A stretch of DNA of 64,000 bases from Polaromonas sp. (lineage in GTDB: Bacteria > Pseudomonadota > Gammaproteobacteria > Burkholderiales > Burkholderiaceae_C), in assembly GCA_021737975.1 (NCBI GenBank), contig JAIPCZ010000004.1, positions 39,102 through 103,101 of the forward strand. The letters are read 5' to 3'. The translations under genes were made by a program, and so were the position numbers. Shown here piece by piece: positions 1-8,869 of this stretch; position 1 is the first letter of the stretch, and every line of letters begins with the position of its first letter. Under the pieces are notes generated by a model. The model was not told the origin of the DNA, did no database searches, and saw only the letters and a program-made list of their open reading frames with translations.

Positions 1-1
1 G

Positions 2-736
2 CGCAACACCGACAACAACCTGATTGTTGCCGCCTCGACCGCAACCTCGACGCGCCTGGGTCAAAATGCCTACCCCGGCAACACCATGGACCAGGTCAAG
101 TGGCTGGCCTCGGTGGGTGCTGACTACGGCATGGTGGCCGTGGCAGCCGATTCGCCATACAACACCTTGCCCCAGCTGATGGCCAAGGTCAAGTCGGACC
201 CGACCGCCATCTCCTTCGCCGGCGGCTCTGCCGTGGGTGGCTGGGATCACCTGAAGATCCTCATTGCCGCGCGCAAGTCGGGCATCACCAATGTGCGCTC
301 GGTCAAGTACGTCGCCTTTGACGGTGGTGGCGAAGCCGTCACACAATTGCTGGCGGGCAAGATTCAGGCTTTCACCGGTGACATCTCCGAAGCCAAGGGT
401 TTTGTCGATGCCGGCAAAATCAAGGTGCTGGCCGTGCTGGCCCCTGAGCGCCTGAGCGGTGACTTCGCCAAGTTCCCGACCGCCAAGGAGCAGGGTCTGG
501 ACGCCGTGGGTGCCAACTGGCGCGGTTTTTATGTGCCCGGTGGCATGAGCCAGGATGCCTATAACTTCTGGGTCAAGGCAGTCGGCACGGTGTATGACTC
601 CGCCGAGTGGAAAGCCGTCATGGCCAAAAACGGCATGGCGCCGCTGAACCTGCGCGGCGACGCTTTTCAGAAGTACGTAAAAGAGTCGGTGAACGAAATC
701 AACGCGCTGTCAAAAGAAATCGGCATCGTCAAGTAA
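2..736 (+). CDS. tctC: TctC/Bug-family periplasmic substrate-binding protein (5' partial)
   Basis: Binding component of a tripartite tricarboxylate transporter. It captures a carboxylate-type solute in the periplasm and delivers it to the TctA/TctB membrane pair encoded next. The reading frame is open to the window edge (codons from base 2 read RNTDNNLIVAAST), so the ORF-track start at 86 is internal and the signal peptide lies outside. Family-typical stretches are seen: SFAGGSAVGGWDH, then VAFDGGGEAVTQLLAGK, then a C-terminal helix-rich end. About 245 residues remain of a usual 320 or so. It is followed by a terminator-like hairpin and then tctB and tctA, the classic order. The substrate cannot be told from sequence, since Bug proteins are hugely expanded in Burkholderiales. 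Confidence 0.93.
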   Translation, partial: RNTDNNLIVAASTATSTRLGQNAYPGNTMDQVKWLASVGADYGMVAVAADSPYNTLPQLMAKVKSDPTAISFAGGSAVGGWDHLKILIAARKSGITNVRSVKYVAFDGGGEAVTQLLAGKIQAFTGDISEAKGFVDAGKIKVLAVLAPERLSGDFAKFPTAKEQGLDAVGANWRGFYVPGGMSQDAYNFWVKAVGTVYDSAEWKAVMAKNGMAPLNLRGDAFQKYVKESVNEINALSKEIGIVK

Positions 737-752
737 GCCCTGGCGCCACCGC

Positions 753-790
753 AAGACCTGTCGATCGAATGCGTCGGCAGGTCTTTCTTT
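753..790 (+). terminator. Intrinsic terminator/attenuator between tctC and tctB
   Basis: The arms AAGACCTG and CAGGTCTT pair perfectly over 8 bp around a 17-nt loop and run into a T-rich tract (TTCTTT). It lies within the operon just after the binding-protein gene. It would lower expression of the membrane subunits relative to the binding protein, as is common in such operons. Confidence 0.7.
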
Positions 791-833
791 ATCCCGGGAC
801 CTGCATGTCCCTTTTTATTGACCGGATCCTGCC

Positions 834-1268
834 ATGAAGAGCGACCGTATCTTTGCCATCATTGTGCTTGCTGCCTCCCTGGGGATGCTGTGGGCCGCCA
901 CACAGATTGAGGAAAGTTTCATCCAGGACCCCCTGGGCCCGAAGGCATTTCCCATGCTGATTGCGGTGCTCATGGCCGTGTCGGCCGTGGTCATGTTTTT
1001 CAAGCCCGATGCCGACCCGCACTGGCCGGGCTTTTACAAAACGCTGGAGCTGTTTGCCACCACGGGTGTGTTGATCGCCTACGCCCAGATCCTGCCGATT
1101 GCCGGTTTTGTGCTTGCCACCACCTGCGCGTCGGCATTTTTGACCTGGCGCCTGGGCGGTAATGCGCGCCAGTCTGCCGTCGGCGGCATTTGCACGGCGG
1201 TGGGTATTTTTGTGCTGTTTCAGTACGCCTTGGGCGTCAACATGGCCAAGGGCCCCTGGGGCTTCTAA
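834..1268 (+). CDS. tctB: TctB-like small membrane subunit of tripartite tricarboxylate transporter
   Basis: Small, poorly conserved integral-membrane subunit that pairs with TctA in the inner membrane. The 144-residue length fits the family (about 140-170). Four hydrophobic segments are visible: residues about 5-22 (IFAIIVLAASLGMLWAA), 40-58, 70-95 and 115-135. An acidic/polar stretch follows the first segment (IEESFIQDPLGPKAFP), and the LGPKAFP-type motif is typical of TctB. It lies between tctC and tctA, and tctA starts 19 bases downstream. If tctA is really broken, this subunit has lost its partner unless a paralogue substitutes. Confidence 0.9.
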   Translation: MKSDRIFAIIVLAASLGMLWAATQIEESFIQDPLGPKAFPMLIAVLMAVSAVVMFFKPDADPHWPGFYKTLELFATTGVLIAYAQILPIAGFVLATTCASAFLTWRLGGNARQSAVGGICTAVGIFVLFQYALGVNMAKGPWGF

Positions 1269-1287
1269 GCTCCCAAAGGACTAAAAA

Positions 1288-2829
1288 ATGGATTCTTTAC
1301 AAGCTTTGGCGCATGGTTTTTCTGTCGCCATGACCTGGCAAAACATTGGCCTGGCGCTGATGGGTTGTTTCCTGGGCACCATCATCGGCGCGCTGCCCGG
1401 CCTCGGGCCCTCCAATGGTGTCGCCATCATGATCCCGGTGGTTTTCAGCATGGGTCTGTCACCCACGCCGGCGCTCATCCTGCTCACCAGCGTTTATTAC
1501 GGTGCCATGTACGGTGGCCGTATTTCCTCCATCCTGCTCAACATCCCCGGCGATGAGCCCGCGCTGATGACCACCCTGGACGGCTACCCGATGGCGCGCC
1601 AGGGACACGCCGGTGAAGCCCTGGCAATTTCCGGCATTGCGTCGTTTGTGGGGGCATTTTTTGCCACGATTGGCCTGGTTGTGCTGGCACCGCAGCTGGT
1701 TGAGGTGGCCCTGCTGTTCGGCCCGGCCGAGTACTTTGCCATGTTCACGCTGGCCTTTGCCACCCTGGGCGGTGTCACCAGCGCCAACCAGGCCAAGGCC
1801 GGCTTTGCCACCTGCCTGGGCCTGTCGCTGGCGTTTGTGGGTGTGGACGGCCAGACCGGGGTGCCGCGCTTTCCCTTTGGCAATGTGCACTTTTAGGACG
1901 GCATTGACTTTCTGGTGGCCATTGTGGGCATGTTCGCGCTGTCTGAAATCTTTGTTTTTATCGAAGAACGCCACAAGGTGGGCAGCCACACCACCGCCAA
2001 AATGCCTGAGGTGGGCCGGGTGATCCCGCCCTGGTCGATGATCAAACAAACCAGTGGCGCCATGGGACGCGGCACCATCCTTGGCTTCATTGCCGGTGTC
2101 TTGCCGGGGGCCGGTGCCTCGTTGGGATCGTTCCTGGCCTACACGGTCGAGAAGAAGGTGGCCGGCAAGAACGGGCGCTTTGGCAAGGGTGACCCGCGCG
2201 GTGTCGCCGCACCTGAAGCCGGCAACAACGCCGCTGCCGGCGGTGCGCTGGTGCCCATGCTGGCCCTTGGTGTGCCGGGCTCCGGCACCACGGCCGTGCT
2301 GCTGGCGATGTTGCTGGCCATGGACATTACCCCGGGTCCGCTCTTGTTCGCCCAAAACCCGGATGTGGTCTGGGGCCTGATTGCCGCCCTCTTTATCGGC
2401 AACTTCATGCTGCTGGCGCTGAACCTGCCGATGGTGGGCATGTTTACCAAGGTCCTGAAGATTCCATCGATGTACCTCATGCCGGCTGTGACGATGATCT
2501 CGTTTGTGGGCATTTACGGCATCACCAACTCCACTTTTGACCTGATGCTGATGATTGCGTTTGGTGTCCTCGGTTGGATATTGCGCAAGTTCGAGATCCC
2601 CATGGTACCGGTGATTCTGGGCATTTTGCTCGGTGAGCTGATGGAGAAGAACCTGCGCCGTGCCCTGACCATCTCGGACGGTGACTACGCCATTCTGTAT
2701 GGCTCCCCGCTGGCGGTCGGATTTTTGCTGGTGGCCGTGATCGGTTTTATTGTTCCGGTGTTCCTGCGCAAGTTCGTCAAGCCGAAAAAACTGGTCGAAG
2801 ACGCCATCACCGAAGGCACGCCCGACTGA
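1288..2829 (+). pseudogene. tctA: TctA large permease subunit interrupted by an in-frame TAG
   Basis: Large permease subunit of the tripartite tricarboxylate transporter, normally about 500 residues with about 10-12 membrane segments. The frame beginning at 1288 has a good AAAGGA ribosome site and opens with the typical region GALPGLGPSNGVAIMIP. It reads 202 codons to a TAG at 1894-1896, then continues in the same frame for a further 310 codons with family motifs (ISSILLNIPGDEPA before, GVLPGAGASLGSFLAYTVEKK after). Joined length is 513 residues, so nothing else is missing. The stop falls inside a well-conserved stretch (FGNVHF*DGIDFLVAI). A single base change from TGG, TTG or a Tyr codon would explain it. 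It could be a recent nonsense mutation, a read error, or (less likely) a readthrough site. The downstream half could restart at the GTG at 1915 but would lack half the membrane domain. Confidence 0.9.
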
Positions 2830-2834
2830 AGTTA

Positions 2835-2857
2835 GCGCCCTGCATCGTGCGGGGCGC
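2835..2857. terminator. GC-rich hairpin after tctA
   Basis: GCGCCC and GGGCGC pair around TGCATCGTGCG, with a further internal TGCA/TGC match, six bases after the tctA stop. No T tract follows, so it is a weak candidate for transcript-end stabilisation or Rho-dependent termination. Confidence 0.35.
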
Positions 2858-2930
2858 CGCAAACTGGTGTTAGATTCAGGCGAATGAACTCGGTCGGGTG
2901 ACCGGGTTTTCTCTTTGATTGGCACCTTCG

Positions 2931-3776
2931 ATGACGTCTCCATCCCACTCCCCGCTGGGCAAGCCCGCCGTCTATGCGGACCAGTACGACGCTTCCCTGC
3001 TTTTCCCGATCGCCCGTGCACCGCAACGCGCAGAACTCGGTCTTGGCGCCCACCTGCCATTTCTCGGTGCCGACCTGTGGACCGCCTTCGAGCTGAGCTG
3101 GCTCAACGCGCGCGGCAAACCGCAGGTGGCGCTGGCGCACATCACGGTGCCCTGCGAGTCGGTCAACCTCATCGAGAGCAAATCACTCAAGCTGTACCTG
3201 GGCAGTTTCAACAACACCCGCTTTACGGATGCAGCCGAGGTATTGGCACGACTGCGCGCCGATCTGACCGAGCTCGCCTGGCGCGGCGACGTGGTGCAGT
3301 CCAGCGTCGGCGTCAAACTGGTGCCGGCCGACTTGTTTGACCGCGAACCGATCGAAGAACTCGACGGCCTGAGCCTTGACCGGCTGGACCTGGACTGCGA
3401 CCGCTACACGCCAGCTCCGGACTTGCTTCATTCAGCCACCGGCGAGGCCCCGGTGTCCGAGGTGCTCACCAGCAACTTGCTGCGCAGCAACTGCCCGGTG
3501 ACCGGCCAGCCCGACTGGGGCAGCGTTCAGATCAGCTACTTCGGTCCGCAGATTGACCAGGCCGGACTGTTGCGCTACATCGTCAGTTTTCGCCAGCACC
3601 AGGGCTTTCATGAGCATTGTGTCGAGCGCATGTTCATGGACCTCCAAGCCCGTTGCCAGCCGCACAAGCTGGCCGTCTATGCCCGCTACACCCGCCGCGG
3701 CGGCCTCGACATCAATCCGTTTCGCACCAGCCACCCGCAAGCCCTGCCCCCCAACCGCCGCAATGCACGGCAGTAG
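2931..3776 (+). CDS. queF: NADPH-dependent 7-cyano-7-deazaguanine reductase
   Basis: Reduces preQ0 to preQ1 in queuosine biosynthesis, using two NADPH. At 281 residues it is the long, two-domain (E. coli-type) form. The signature [17 protein letters not shown] is present near residue 90 and the catalytic cysteine lies in [16 protein letters not shown] near residue 190. [12 protein letters not shown] toward the C-terminus carries the substrate-binding Glu/His region. The ORF track begins at a TTG at 2919. The ATG at 2931 ([12 protein letters not shown]) is preferred because it gives the usual family length and opening. Upstream is the tct operon hairpin and downstream a short gap precedes the cyclase gene. 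No preQ1 riboswitch is recognisable in the leader. Confidence 0.97.
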   Translation: MTSPSHSPLGKPAVYADQYDASLLFPIARAPQRAELGLGAHLPFLGADLWTAFELSWLNARGKPQVALAHITVPCESVNLIESKSLKLYLGSFNNTRFTDAAEVLARLRADLTELAWRGDVVQSSVGVKLVPADLFDREPIEELDGLSLDRLDLDCDRYTPAPDLLHSATGEAPVSEVLTSNLLRSNCPVTGQPDWGSVQISYFGPQIDQAGLLRYIVSFRQHQGFHEHCVERMFMDLQARCQPHKLAVYARYTRRGGLDINPFRTSHPQALPPNRRNARQ

Positions 3777-3844
3777 CCAAGCCCCGGTTGTCACGGCAAT
3801 AATGCAGACTTTCAGGCAATCTTGAGACAACATCGGGTGGCAAC

Positions 3845-6079
3845 ATGAAAAGTACCGGATTTCTAAGGCTTCATGCGCTTCGCATCGGTCTGGGTTTTGC
3901 CATTGTGGTGCTGATGCTGCTCAACGCTGCGGGCGTGATACCGCTTGGTTTTGCGCAACGGCTTGAGACCTATGCCTATGACCAGCGCCTGCAATGGACC
4001 ATGCCCGGCACGGTGGACCCGCGCATTGTGATCGTGGACATTGACGAGCGCAGTCTGCTGCAACAAGGCCACTGGCCATGGCCGCGCCACGAGATCGCCC
4101 AAATGATCGATATTTTGTTCGACAAATACCAGATCGATGTGCTGGGTTTTGACGTGTTGTTTGCCGAGCCGGACCGCAGCTCGGGCCTGAGCCAGCTCGA
4201 GCAGCTCGAACGCGCCGATTTGAAGGACAACCCCGCCTTCAGGCAAGCGCTGGATCGCCTGCGCCCAAGCCTGCGTTATGACCAGATTCTTGCCGACAGC
4301 CTCAAAAACCGGCGCATTGCCCTGGGTTATTACTTCCGCCATGATGGGCAAGTCGAAAGCCGCGTGGGCAGCCTGCCCGCTCCCGCGCTGGCGGCCGGCA
4401 GCTTTGATGCGCAACAAGTGTGGGGGGCACAGGCCAGCGGGTACGCCGCCAACCTCCCGGTCTTGCAGCAGGCCGCCGCCAGCGCGGGCTTTTTCAATTC
4501 CAGCCCGCTGGTGGACGGCGACGGCGTGTTGCGGCGTATTTCCTTGCTGCAAATGCTCGACGGACAACTGTATGAGACGCTGAGCCTGGCCGTCACGCGG
4601 CTGGCCATGCAGGGGCCCGAGCTTGCGCTCAACTATGCCGACGGCGACAACAGCGCAGTGGCCCTGGAATCCCTGCAACTGGGCAACCGGCGCATTGCGG
4701 TCGATGACGACGTGGCGGCGCTGGCGCCTTACCGCGGCAAACAGGGCAGCTTCCCCTATGTGTCCGCCATTGACGTGTTTCAGGGGAAAGTGGCGCCCGA
4801 AGTCCTGCTCGGCGCCATCGTTCTGGTGGGGACCACCGCACCCGGTTTGCTCGATTTGCGCTCCGTGCCGATGCAGGAGTCCTATGCCGGTGTCGAGGTT
4901 CACGCCAACATGATTGCCGGCATACTCGACGGCAACATCAAGGAGCGCCCGGCCTACGTGATGGGACTGAATCTGGTGTTCATCTTGCTCATGGGCGGTT
5001 TTTTGGCCCTTTCCTTGCCCGCCCTGAGCCCATTGGCAGCGACGGTTCTGACCGCCGCCACCACCCTGGCCATGCTGGCAGGCAACCTGTATTTCTGGCA
5101 GGTCCAGAACATGATTCTGCCGCTGGCCTCCGGCCTGGTCCTGATCAGCGCCCTGTTCATCTTCAACATGTCCTATGGCTATTTTGTCGACGCGCGCAGC
5201 AAACGCATGCTGGCAAACCTGTTTGGCCAGTATGTGCCGCCTGAATTGGTCGATGAAATGGCCAAAGACCCGGGCGCCTACAGCCTGGAGGGCAGCAACC
5301 GCGACATGACCGTGCTGTTCTCGGACGTGCGCGGCTTCACCACCATCTCCGAGGGGCTCGACCCCAGGCAGCTGACCCAGCTCATGAACGAGTTCCTGAC
5401 GCCGATGACCCACGTGATCCACCATCACCGCGGCACCATCGACAAGTACATGGGCGATGCCATCATGGCGTTCTGGGGCGCGCCGGTGCCCGACCCCGAC
5501 CACGCGCGCAACGCCCTGCTGGCGGCCATGGAGATGGTCACCAAGCTGGACGCCATGCAGGAGCATTTCAAGTCGAGGGGCTGGCCACCGATCAAGGTCG
5601 GTGTGGGCCTCAACACCGGCGACATGACGGTGGGCAACATGGGCTCGGAATTTCGCTTGGCCTACACCATCATGGGCGACGCCGTGAACCTGGGCTCCAG
5701 GCTGGAGAGCCTGACCAAAAACTATGGCGTCGACATCATGGTGAGTGAATTCACCAGCGCCCGCGTGCCCGACTTCGCCTTCCGCGAGCTGGATTGCGTC
5801 AGGGTCAAGGGCAAGGACAAACCTGTCAAGATCTATGAGCCCATGGGGCCGGAGCGGGACCTCAAGCCCGCCGAACGTGAAGAGCTGGCGCTTTACAACG
5901 AGGCCCTCCGGCTGTACCGTTCGCAACAATGGGGGCCAGCCGGAGAAGCATTTGCCCACTTGCAACAGTTGGCACCCATGCGCAAGCTTTACCCCATGTA
6001 CCTCGAGCGTATCGACCATTTTGGACAACAGCCCCCGCCACCGGACTGGGATGGCACCTACACTTTTTTGACAAAATAG
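3845..6079 (+). CDS. CHASE2-domain class III adenylate cyclase, membrane-bound
   Basis: Makes cAMP from ATP at the inner-membrane face under control of an extracytoplasmic CHASE2 sensor. A first membrane segment spans residues about 12-32. A CHASE2 region follows (about 40-345: IVIVDIDERSLLQQGHWPWPR, VLGFDVLFAEPDR, later VLVGTTAPGLLDLRSVP). Three membrane segments lie near 365-450 (VMGLNLVFILLMGGFLAL onward), and a class III catalytic domain spans about 480-660. Both metal-binding Asp residues are present (VLFSDVRGFTTIS; YMGDAIMAFWGAP), as are the Lys of GTIDKYMGD and the Asp of YTIMGDAVNLGSRLE, which favour ATP over GTP. A C-terminal helical tail of about 80 residues follows. The HD-GYP gene starts 4 bases after the stop, so the two are almost certainly co-transcribed. 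Confidence 0.95.
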   Translation: MKSTGFLRLHALRIGLGFAIVVLMLLNAAGVIPLGFAQRLETYAYDQRLQWTMPGTVDPRIVIVDIDERSLLQQGHWPWPRHEIAQMIDILFDKYQIDVLGFDVLFAEPDRSSGLSQLEQLERADLKDNPAFRQALDRLRPSLRYDQILADSLKNRRIALGYYFRHDGQVESRVGSLPAPALAAGSFDAQQVWGAQASGYAANLPVLQQAAASAGFFNSSPLVDGDGVLRRISLLQMLDGQLYETLSLAVTRLAMQGPELALNYADGDNSAVALESLQLGNRRIAVDDDVAALAPYRGKQGSFPYVSAIDVFQGKVAPEVLLGAIVLVGTTAPGLLDLRSVPMQESYAGVEVHANMIAGILDGNIKERPAYVMGLNLVFILLMGGFLALSLPALSPLAATVLTAATTLAMLAGNLYFWQVQNMILPLASGLVLISALFIFNMSYGYFVDARSKRMLANLFGQYVPPELVDEMAKDPGAYSLEGSNRDMTVLFSDVRGFTTISEGLDPRQLTQLMNEFLTPMTHVIHHHRGTIDKYMGDAIMAFWGAPVPDPDHARNALLAAMEMVTKLDAMQEHFKSRGWPPIKVGVGLNTGDMTVGNMGSEFRLAYTIMGDAVNLGSRLESLTKNYGVDIMVSEFTSARVPDFAFRELDCVRVKGKDKPVKIYEPMGPERDLKPAEREELALYNEALRLYRSQQWGPAGEAFAHLQQLAPMRKLYPMYLERIDHFGQQPPPPDWDGTYTFLTK

Positions 6080-6083
6080 CGCC

Positions 6084-7724
6084 ATGACAAGCATTTCAAA
6101 AAGTACCGACCTGAACACGGTCGAGGGTTTGCTCGGGCGGCTGGAGCAGCTCAACGACATTGGCGCCGCGCTGTCCAAGGAGCGCGACATCACGCGCCTG
6201 CTTGAATACATTTTGCTGGCCGCCAAAGGCATCACCCGCGCCGACGGCGGTACCATCTACAGCAAAGTCGTGGGCGCCAACAGCCTGCGCTTCGAGATCC
6301 TGCGCACCGATTCGCTGAACATCGCGATGGGTGGCAGCGCCAGCCAGCCAATCAATTTTCCGGACTTGCCGCTGGTCAACGCCGGCGGGGAGCCCAACGA
6401 CTCGCTGGTGGCGGCCTACGCGGCCATTCACGCTGTCACCGTCAACATCGAAGACGCTTACAGCGAGCCCAATTTTGACTTTTCGGGCACCCGCAGGTTT
6501 GACCAAAACACAGGCTACCGCTCGCAGTCCTTCCTGACGGTGCCGATGTGCAACCAGGATGGTGATGTGATTGGCGTGCTGCAATTGCTCAACGCCCTCA
6601 AACCCGGCAGCGCCGAGGTCACCACGTTTTCCAAGGCCGACCAGCAACTGGTCGAGTCGCTGGCGTCCCAGGCCGCCATTGCACTGAGCAACCGGCTGCT
6701 GATGAATCAGCTGGAAGACCTGTTCGAGTCGTTCATTGACATGATCAACATGGCCATTGACGAAAAATCGCCCTACACCGGGGGCCACTGCCAGCGCGTG
6801 CCTGCCCTGACCATGATGCTGGCCGAAGCCACGGCACAGCACCAGGAGGGCCCGCTGGCTGGTTTTTCCATGACAGAGCTGGACCGCTACGAACTCAAGA
6901 TTGCCGGCCTGCTGCATGACTGCGGCAAAATCACCACGCCGGTGCACGTGGTGGACAAGGGCACCAAGCTGCAGACCCTGTTTGACCGGATCGCGCTGAT
7001 TGACACCCGTTTCGAGGTGCTCAAGCGCGATGCCGAGATCGAGGCGCTGCGCCGTCAACTGGCGCTGCGCCCCTGTGTTGATGAAGCCGCCGAGCGCGCG
7101 GCCATGACCAGTCTGCACAAGCAACTCGGCACGCTTGACGACGAGCGCAGCTTTTTGCGCGCGACCAATTCGGGCGGCGAATTCATGAGTGATGCCGATG
7201 TGGCGCGTGTGCGCCACATCGGCATCCATTACCAGTGGCGCAACCCGGATGGCCTGCAAACCAATTTTTTGTCGGCCGATGAACTCGACAACCTCAGCAT
7301 CCGCAAAGGCACGCTGACACTGGCCGAGCGCGACACCATCAATTACCACATCGTGGCCACCATCAAGATGCTGGAGAAATTGCCCTGGCCAAAACACCTG
7401 CAAAACGTGCCCGAGTTTGCGGGAGGCCACCATGAACGCATGGACGGCAAGGGCTACCCCAAGGGGCTCACGCGCGAGCAAATGTCGGTGCAGGCGCGCA
7501 TCATGGGGATCGCCGACATTTTCGAAGCGCTGACCGCCTCGGACCGTCCCTACAAGCTGGGAATGAAGCTTTCGCAAGCCATCAGCATCATGGTCAAAAT
7601 GAAAGATGAGGGGCATATTGACGCCGATCTGTTTGATGTCTTCATCAAACAAGGGATTTACCTGCGCTACGCCCAGGAGTTCATTGACCCGAATCAGATT
7701 GACGAGGTCCGCCTGGTCCTCTGA
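6084..7724 (+). CDS. GAF-HD-GYP phosphohydrolase (probable c-di-GMP phosphodiesterase)
   Basis: A cytoplasmic sensor-effector likely to degrade cyclic di-GMP. An N-terminal GAF domain (residues about 15-205; QSFLTVPMCNQDGDVIGVLQLLNAL) is followed by an HD-GYP domain (about 215-546). The metal-site elements are all present: GGHCQRVP, LLHDCGKITTP and HHERMDGKGYPKGLT, so it looks catalytically competent. Unusually, about 115 residues separate the HDxGK segment from the GTLTLAERDTINYHI helix, where most HD-GYP proteins have only a couple of dozen. The insert includes a charged helical run (FEVLKRDAEIEALRRQLAL). Its start lies 4 bases past the adenylate cyclase stop, pointing to coordinated cAMP and c-di-GMP control. 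No membrane segments are seen. Confidence 0.93.
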   Translation: MTSISKSTDLNTVEGLLGRLEQLNDIGAALSKERDITRLLEYILLAAKGITRADGGTIYSKVVGANSLRFEILRTDSLNIAMGGSASQPINFPDLPLVNAGGEPNDSLVAAYAAIHAVTVNIEDAYSEPNFDFSGTRRFDQNTGYRSQSFLTVPMCNQDGDVIGVLQLLNALKPGSAEVTTFSKADQQLVESLASQAAIALSNRLLMNQLEDLFESFIDMINMAIDEKSPYTGGHCQRVPALTMMLAEATAQHQEGPLAGFSMTELDRYELKIAGLLHDCGKITTPVHVVDKGTKLQTLFDRIALIDTRFEVLKRDAEIEALRRQLALRPCVDEAAERAAMTSLHKQLGTLDDERSFLRATNSGGEFMSDADVARVRHIGIHYQWRNPDGLQTNFLSADELDNLSIRKGTLTLAERDTINYHIVATIKMLEKLPWPKHLQNVPEFAGGHHERMDGKGYPKGLTREQMSVQARIMGIADIFEALTASDRPYKLGMKLSQAISIMVKMKDEGHIDADLFDVFIKQGIYLRYAQEFIDPNQIDEVRLVL

Positions 7725-7817
7725 AAATCAGCTTTTTCCAGGACAGCCTGGCCATTGCTGGCGCCTCTCTGCGGCTGCCGCGCCAGGGCCGGGTGGCGCA
7801 CCACGGATAATTCACAC

Positions 7818-8846
7818 ATGCCAACGCCATCTGCCCTAGCCCCCCGTCTCTCGCCGCGAGCCATTGGCATGGCCGCTGCGGCGATCACCGTGCTGATCTG
7901 GACATCGTTCATTTTGATCGCCCGCGCCTCTGCTGACCCGGCGCGCGGCGGCCAGCTGACACCACTGGACATGGCGTACTGCCGCATCGTCGGCGCAGCG
8001 CTGATACTGCTGCCCTGGGGCGCTTACCTGGTGCGCCGGGACCGGGCCGGCGGCACGGCAAGCGCCTCCTGGCTGGGGGTGTCGCCGCTGTCCAGGCGTG
8101 TCACGGTCGCCGTCGGCTTCTTTGGCGGCCTGCTTTACGCTTTGCTGGCCTACGGCGGCTTTGCCTACGCCCCGGCCTTGCACGCGTCGGTGCTGATGCC
8201 GGGCAGCTTGCCGCTGTGGACGGCACTGCTGGCGGCCTGGCTGCTGCGCGACCACATCACGCCCGGACGCGCCGTCGGGCTGGGACTGATTGTGCTGGGC
8301 GACCTGCTGGTGGGTGGCTTGAGCCTGTTGCGCGCTTTTGACGGTGGACAGGTCTGGCTGGGCGACCTCCTGTTCATGAGCGCGGCCCTGTGCTGGGCGA
8401 CTTACAGCGTGCTGGCACGGCACCACGGGCTTGACGCGGTGCGCGCCACCATCGCCGTCACCACCTTGGCCGCCGTCACCTATGTGCCGGTCTACAGCGT
8501 GCTGGCGCTCACGGGAATGGTGCAAGCCCACGTGTTTACCGCGCCGCTCAGGGAGATTTTGTTTCAGGCACTGTTCCAGGGCTGGGGGTCGGTGGTGATA
8601 TCGGGCATCACCTTCACACAGATGATCCGTTACTTTGGCCCGGTCCGCTCGACCATGATCACGGCGCTGGTGCCGGGCCTGTCGGCCATTGGCGCCGTTC
8701 TGGTATTGAACGAACCCCTGCACTGGAACCTGGTGGCCGGGCTCGTGCTGGTGACTTCAGGCATTTTGTTCGGGGTCCGGGCGACCCGTCTGACGGCCAG
8801 CCCAATGAAGGTGACTGCCAACTTTCAAACCGGCGTCAGCATCTGA
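7818..8846 (+). CDS. EamA/DMT-superfamily transporter
   Basis: Ten-segment drug/metabolite-type inner-membrane transporter of about 342 residues, with two EamA repeats. Repeat one runs from AAAITVLIWTSFILIARA and repeat two from LGDLLFMSAALCWATYSVLARHHG. Family signs are the end of repeat one (LLRDHITPGRAVGLGLIVLGDLLVGG) and the closing VLVLNEPLHWNLVAGLVLVTSGILFG. The ATG at 7818 is chosen over the ORF-track start at 7755, because the extra 21 residues (LAPLCGCRARAGWRTTDNSH) are not hydrophobic or family-like. The substrate is unknown; relatives export amino acids or other small metabolites. It stands about 90 bases after the HD-GYP gene and just ahead of tsaB. Confidence 0.88.
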   Translation: MPTPSALAPRLSPRAIGMAAAAITVLIWTSFILIARASADPARGGQLTPLDMAYCRIVGAALILLPWGAYLVRRDRAGGTASASWLGVSPLSRRVTVAVGFFGGLLYALLAYGGFAYAPALHASVLMPGSLPLWTALLAAWLLRDHITPGRAVGLGLIVLGDLLVGGLSLLRAFDGGQVWLGDLLFMSAALCWATYSVLARHHGLDAVRATIAVTTLAAVTYVPVYSVLALTGMVQAHVFTAPLREILFQALFQGWGSVVISGITFTQMIRYFGPVRSTMITALVPGLSAIGAVLVLNEPLHWNLVAGLVLVTSGILFGVRATRLTASPMKVTANFQTGVSI

Positions 8847-8869
8847 TGGACCCAAGACAAGGCAATCGC

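Noticed and set aside
2858-2930. preQ1 riboswitch ahead of queF
   Set aside because: The leader lacks the A-rich tail and loop signature of preQ1-I/II/III classes; only simple short repeats are present.
1459-3060. 533-residue minus-strand ORF across tctA and queF
   Set aside because: Shadow of well-supported plus-strand genes; no recognisable domain.
3863-6256. 797-residue ORF antisense to the adenylate cyclase
   Set aside because: Composition (His/Gln/Val/Arg-rich, no domain) is that of a GC-rich shadow frame; the plus-strand cyclase has clear motifs.
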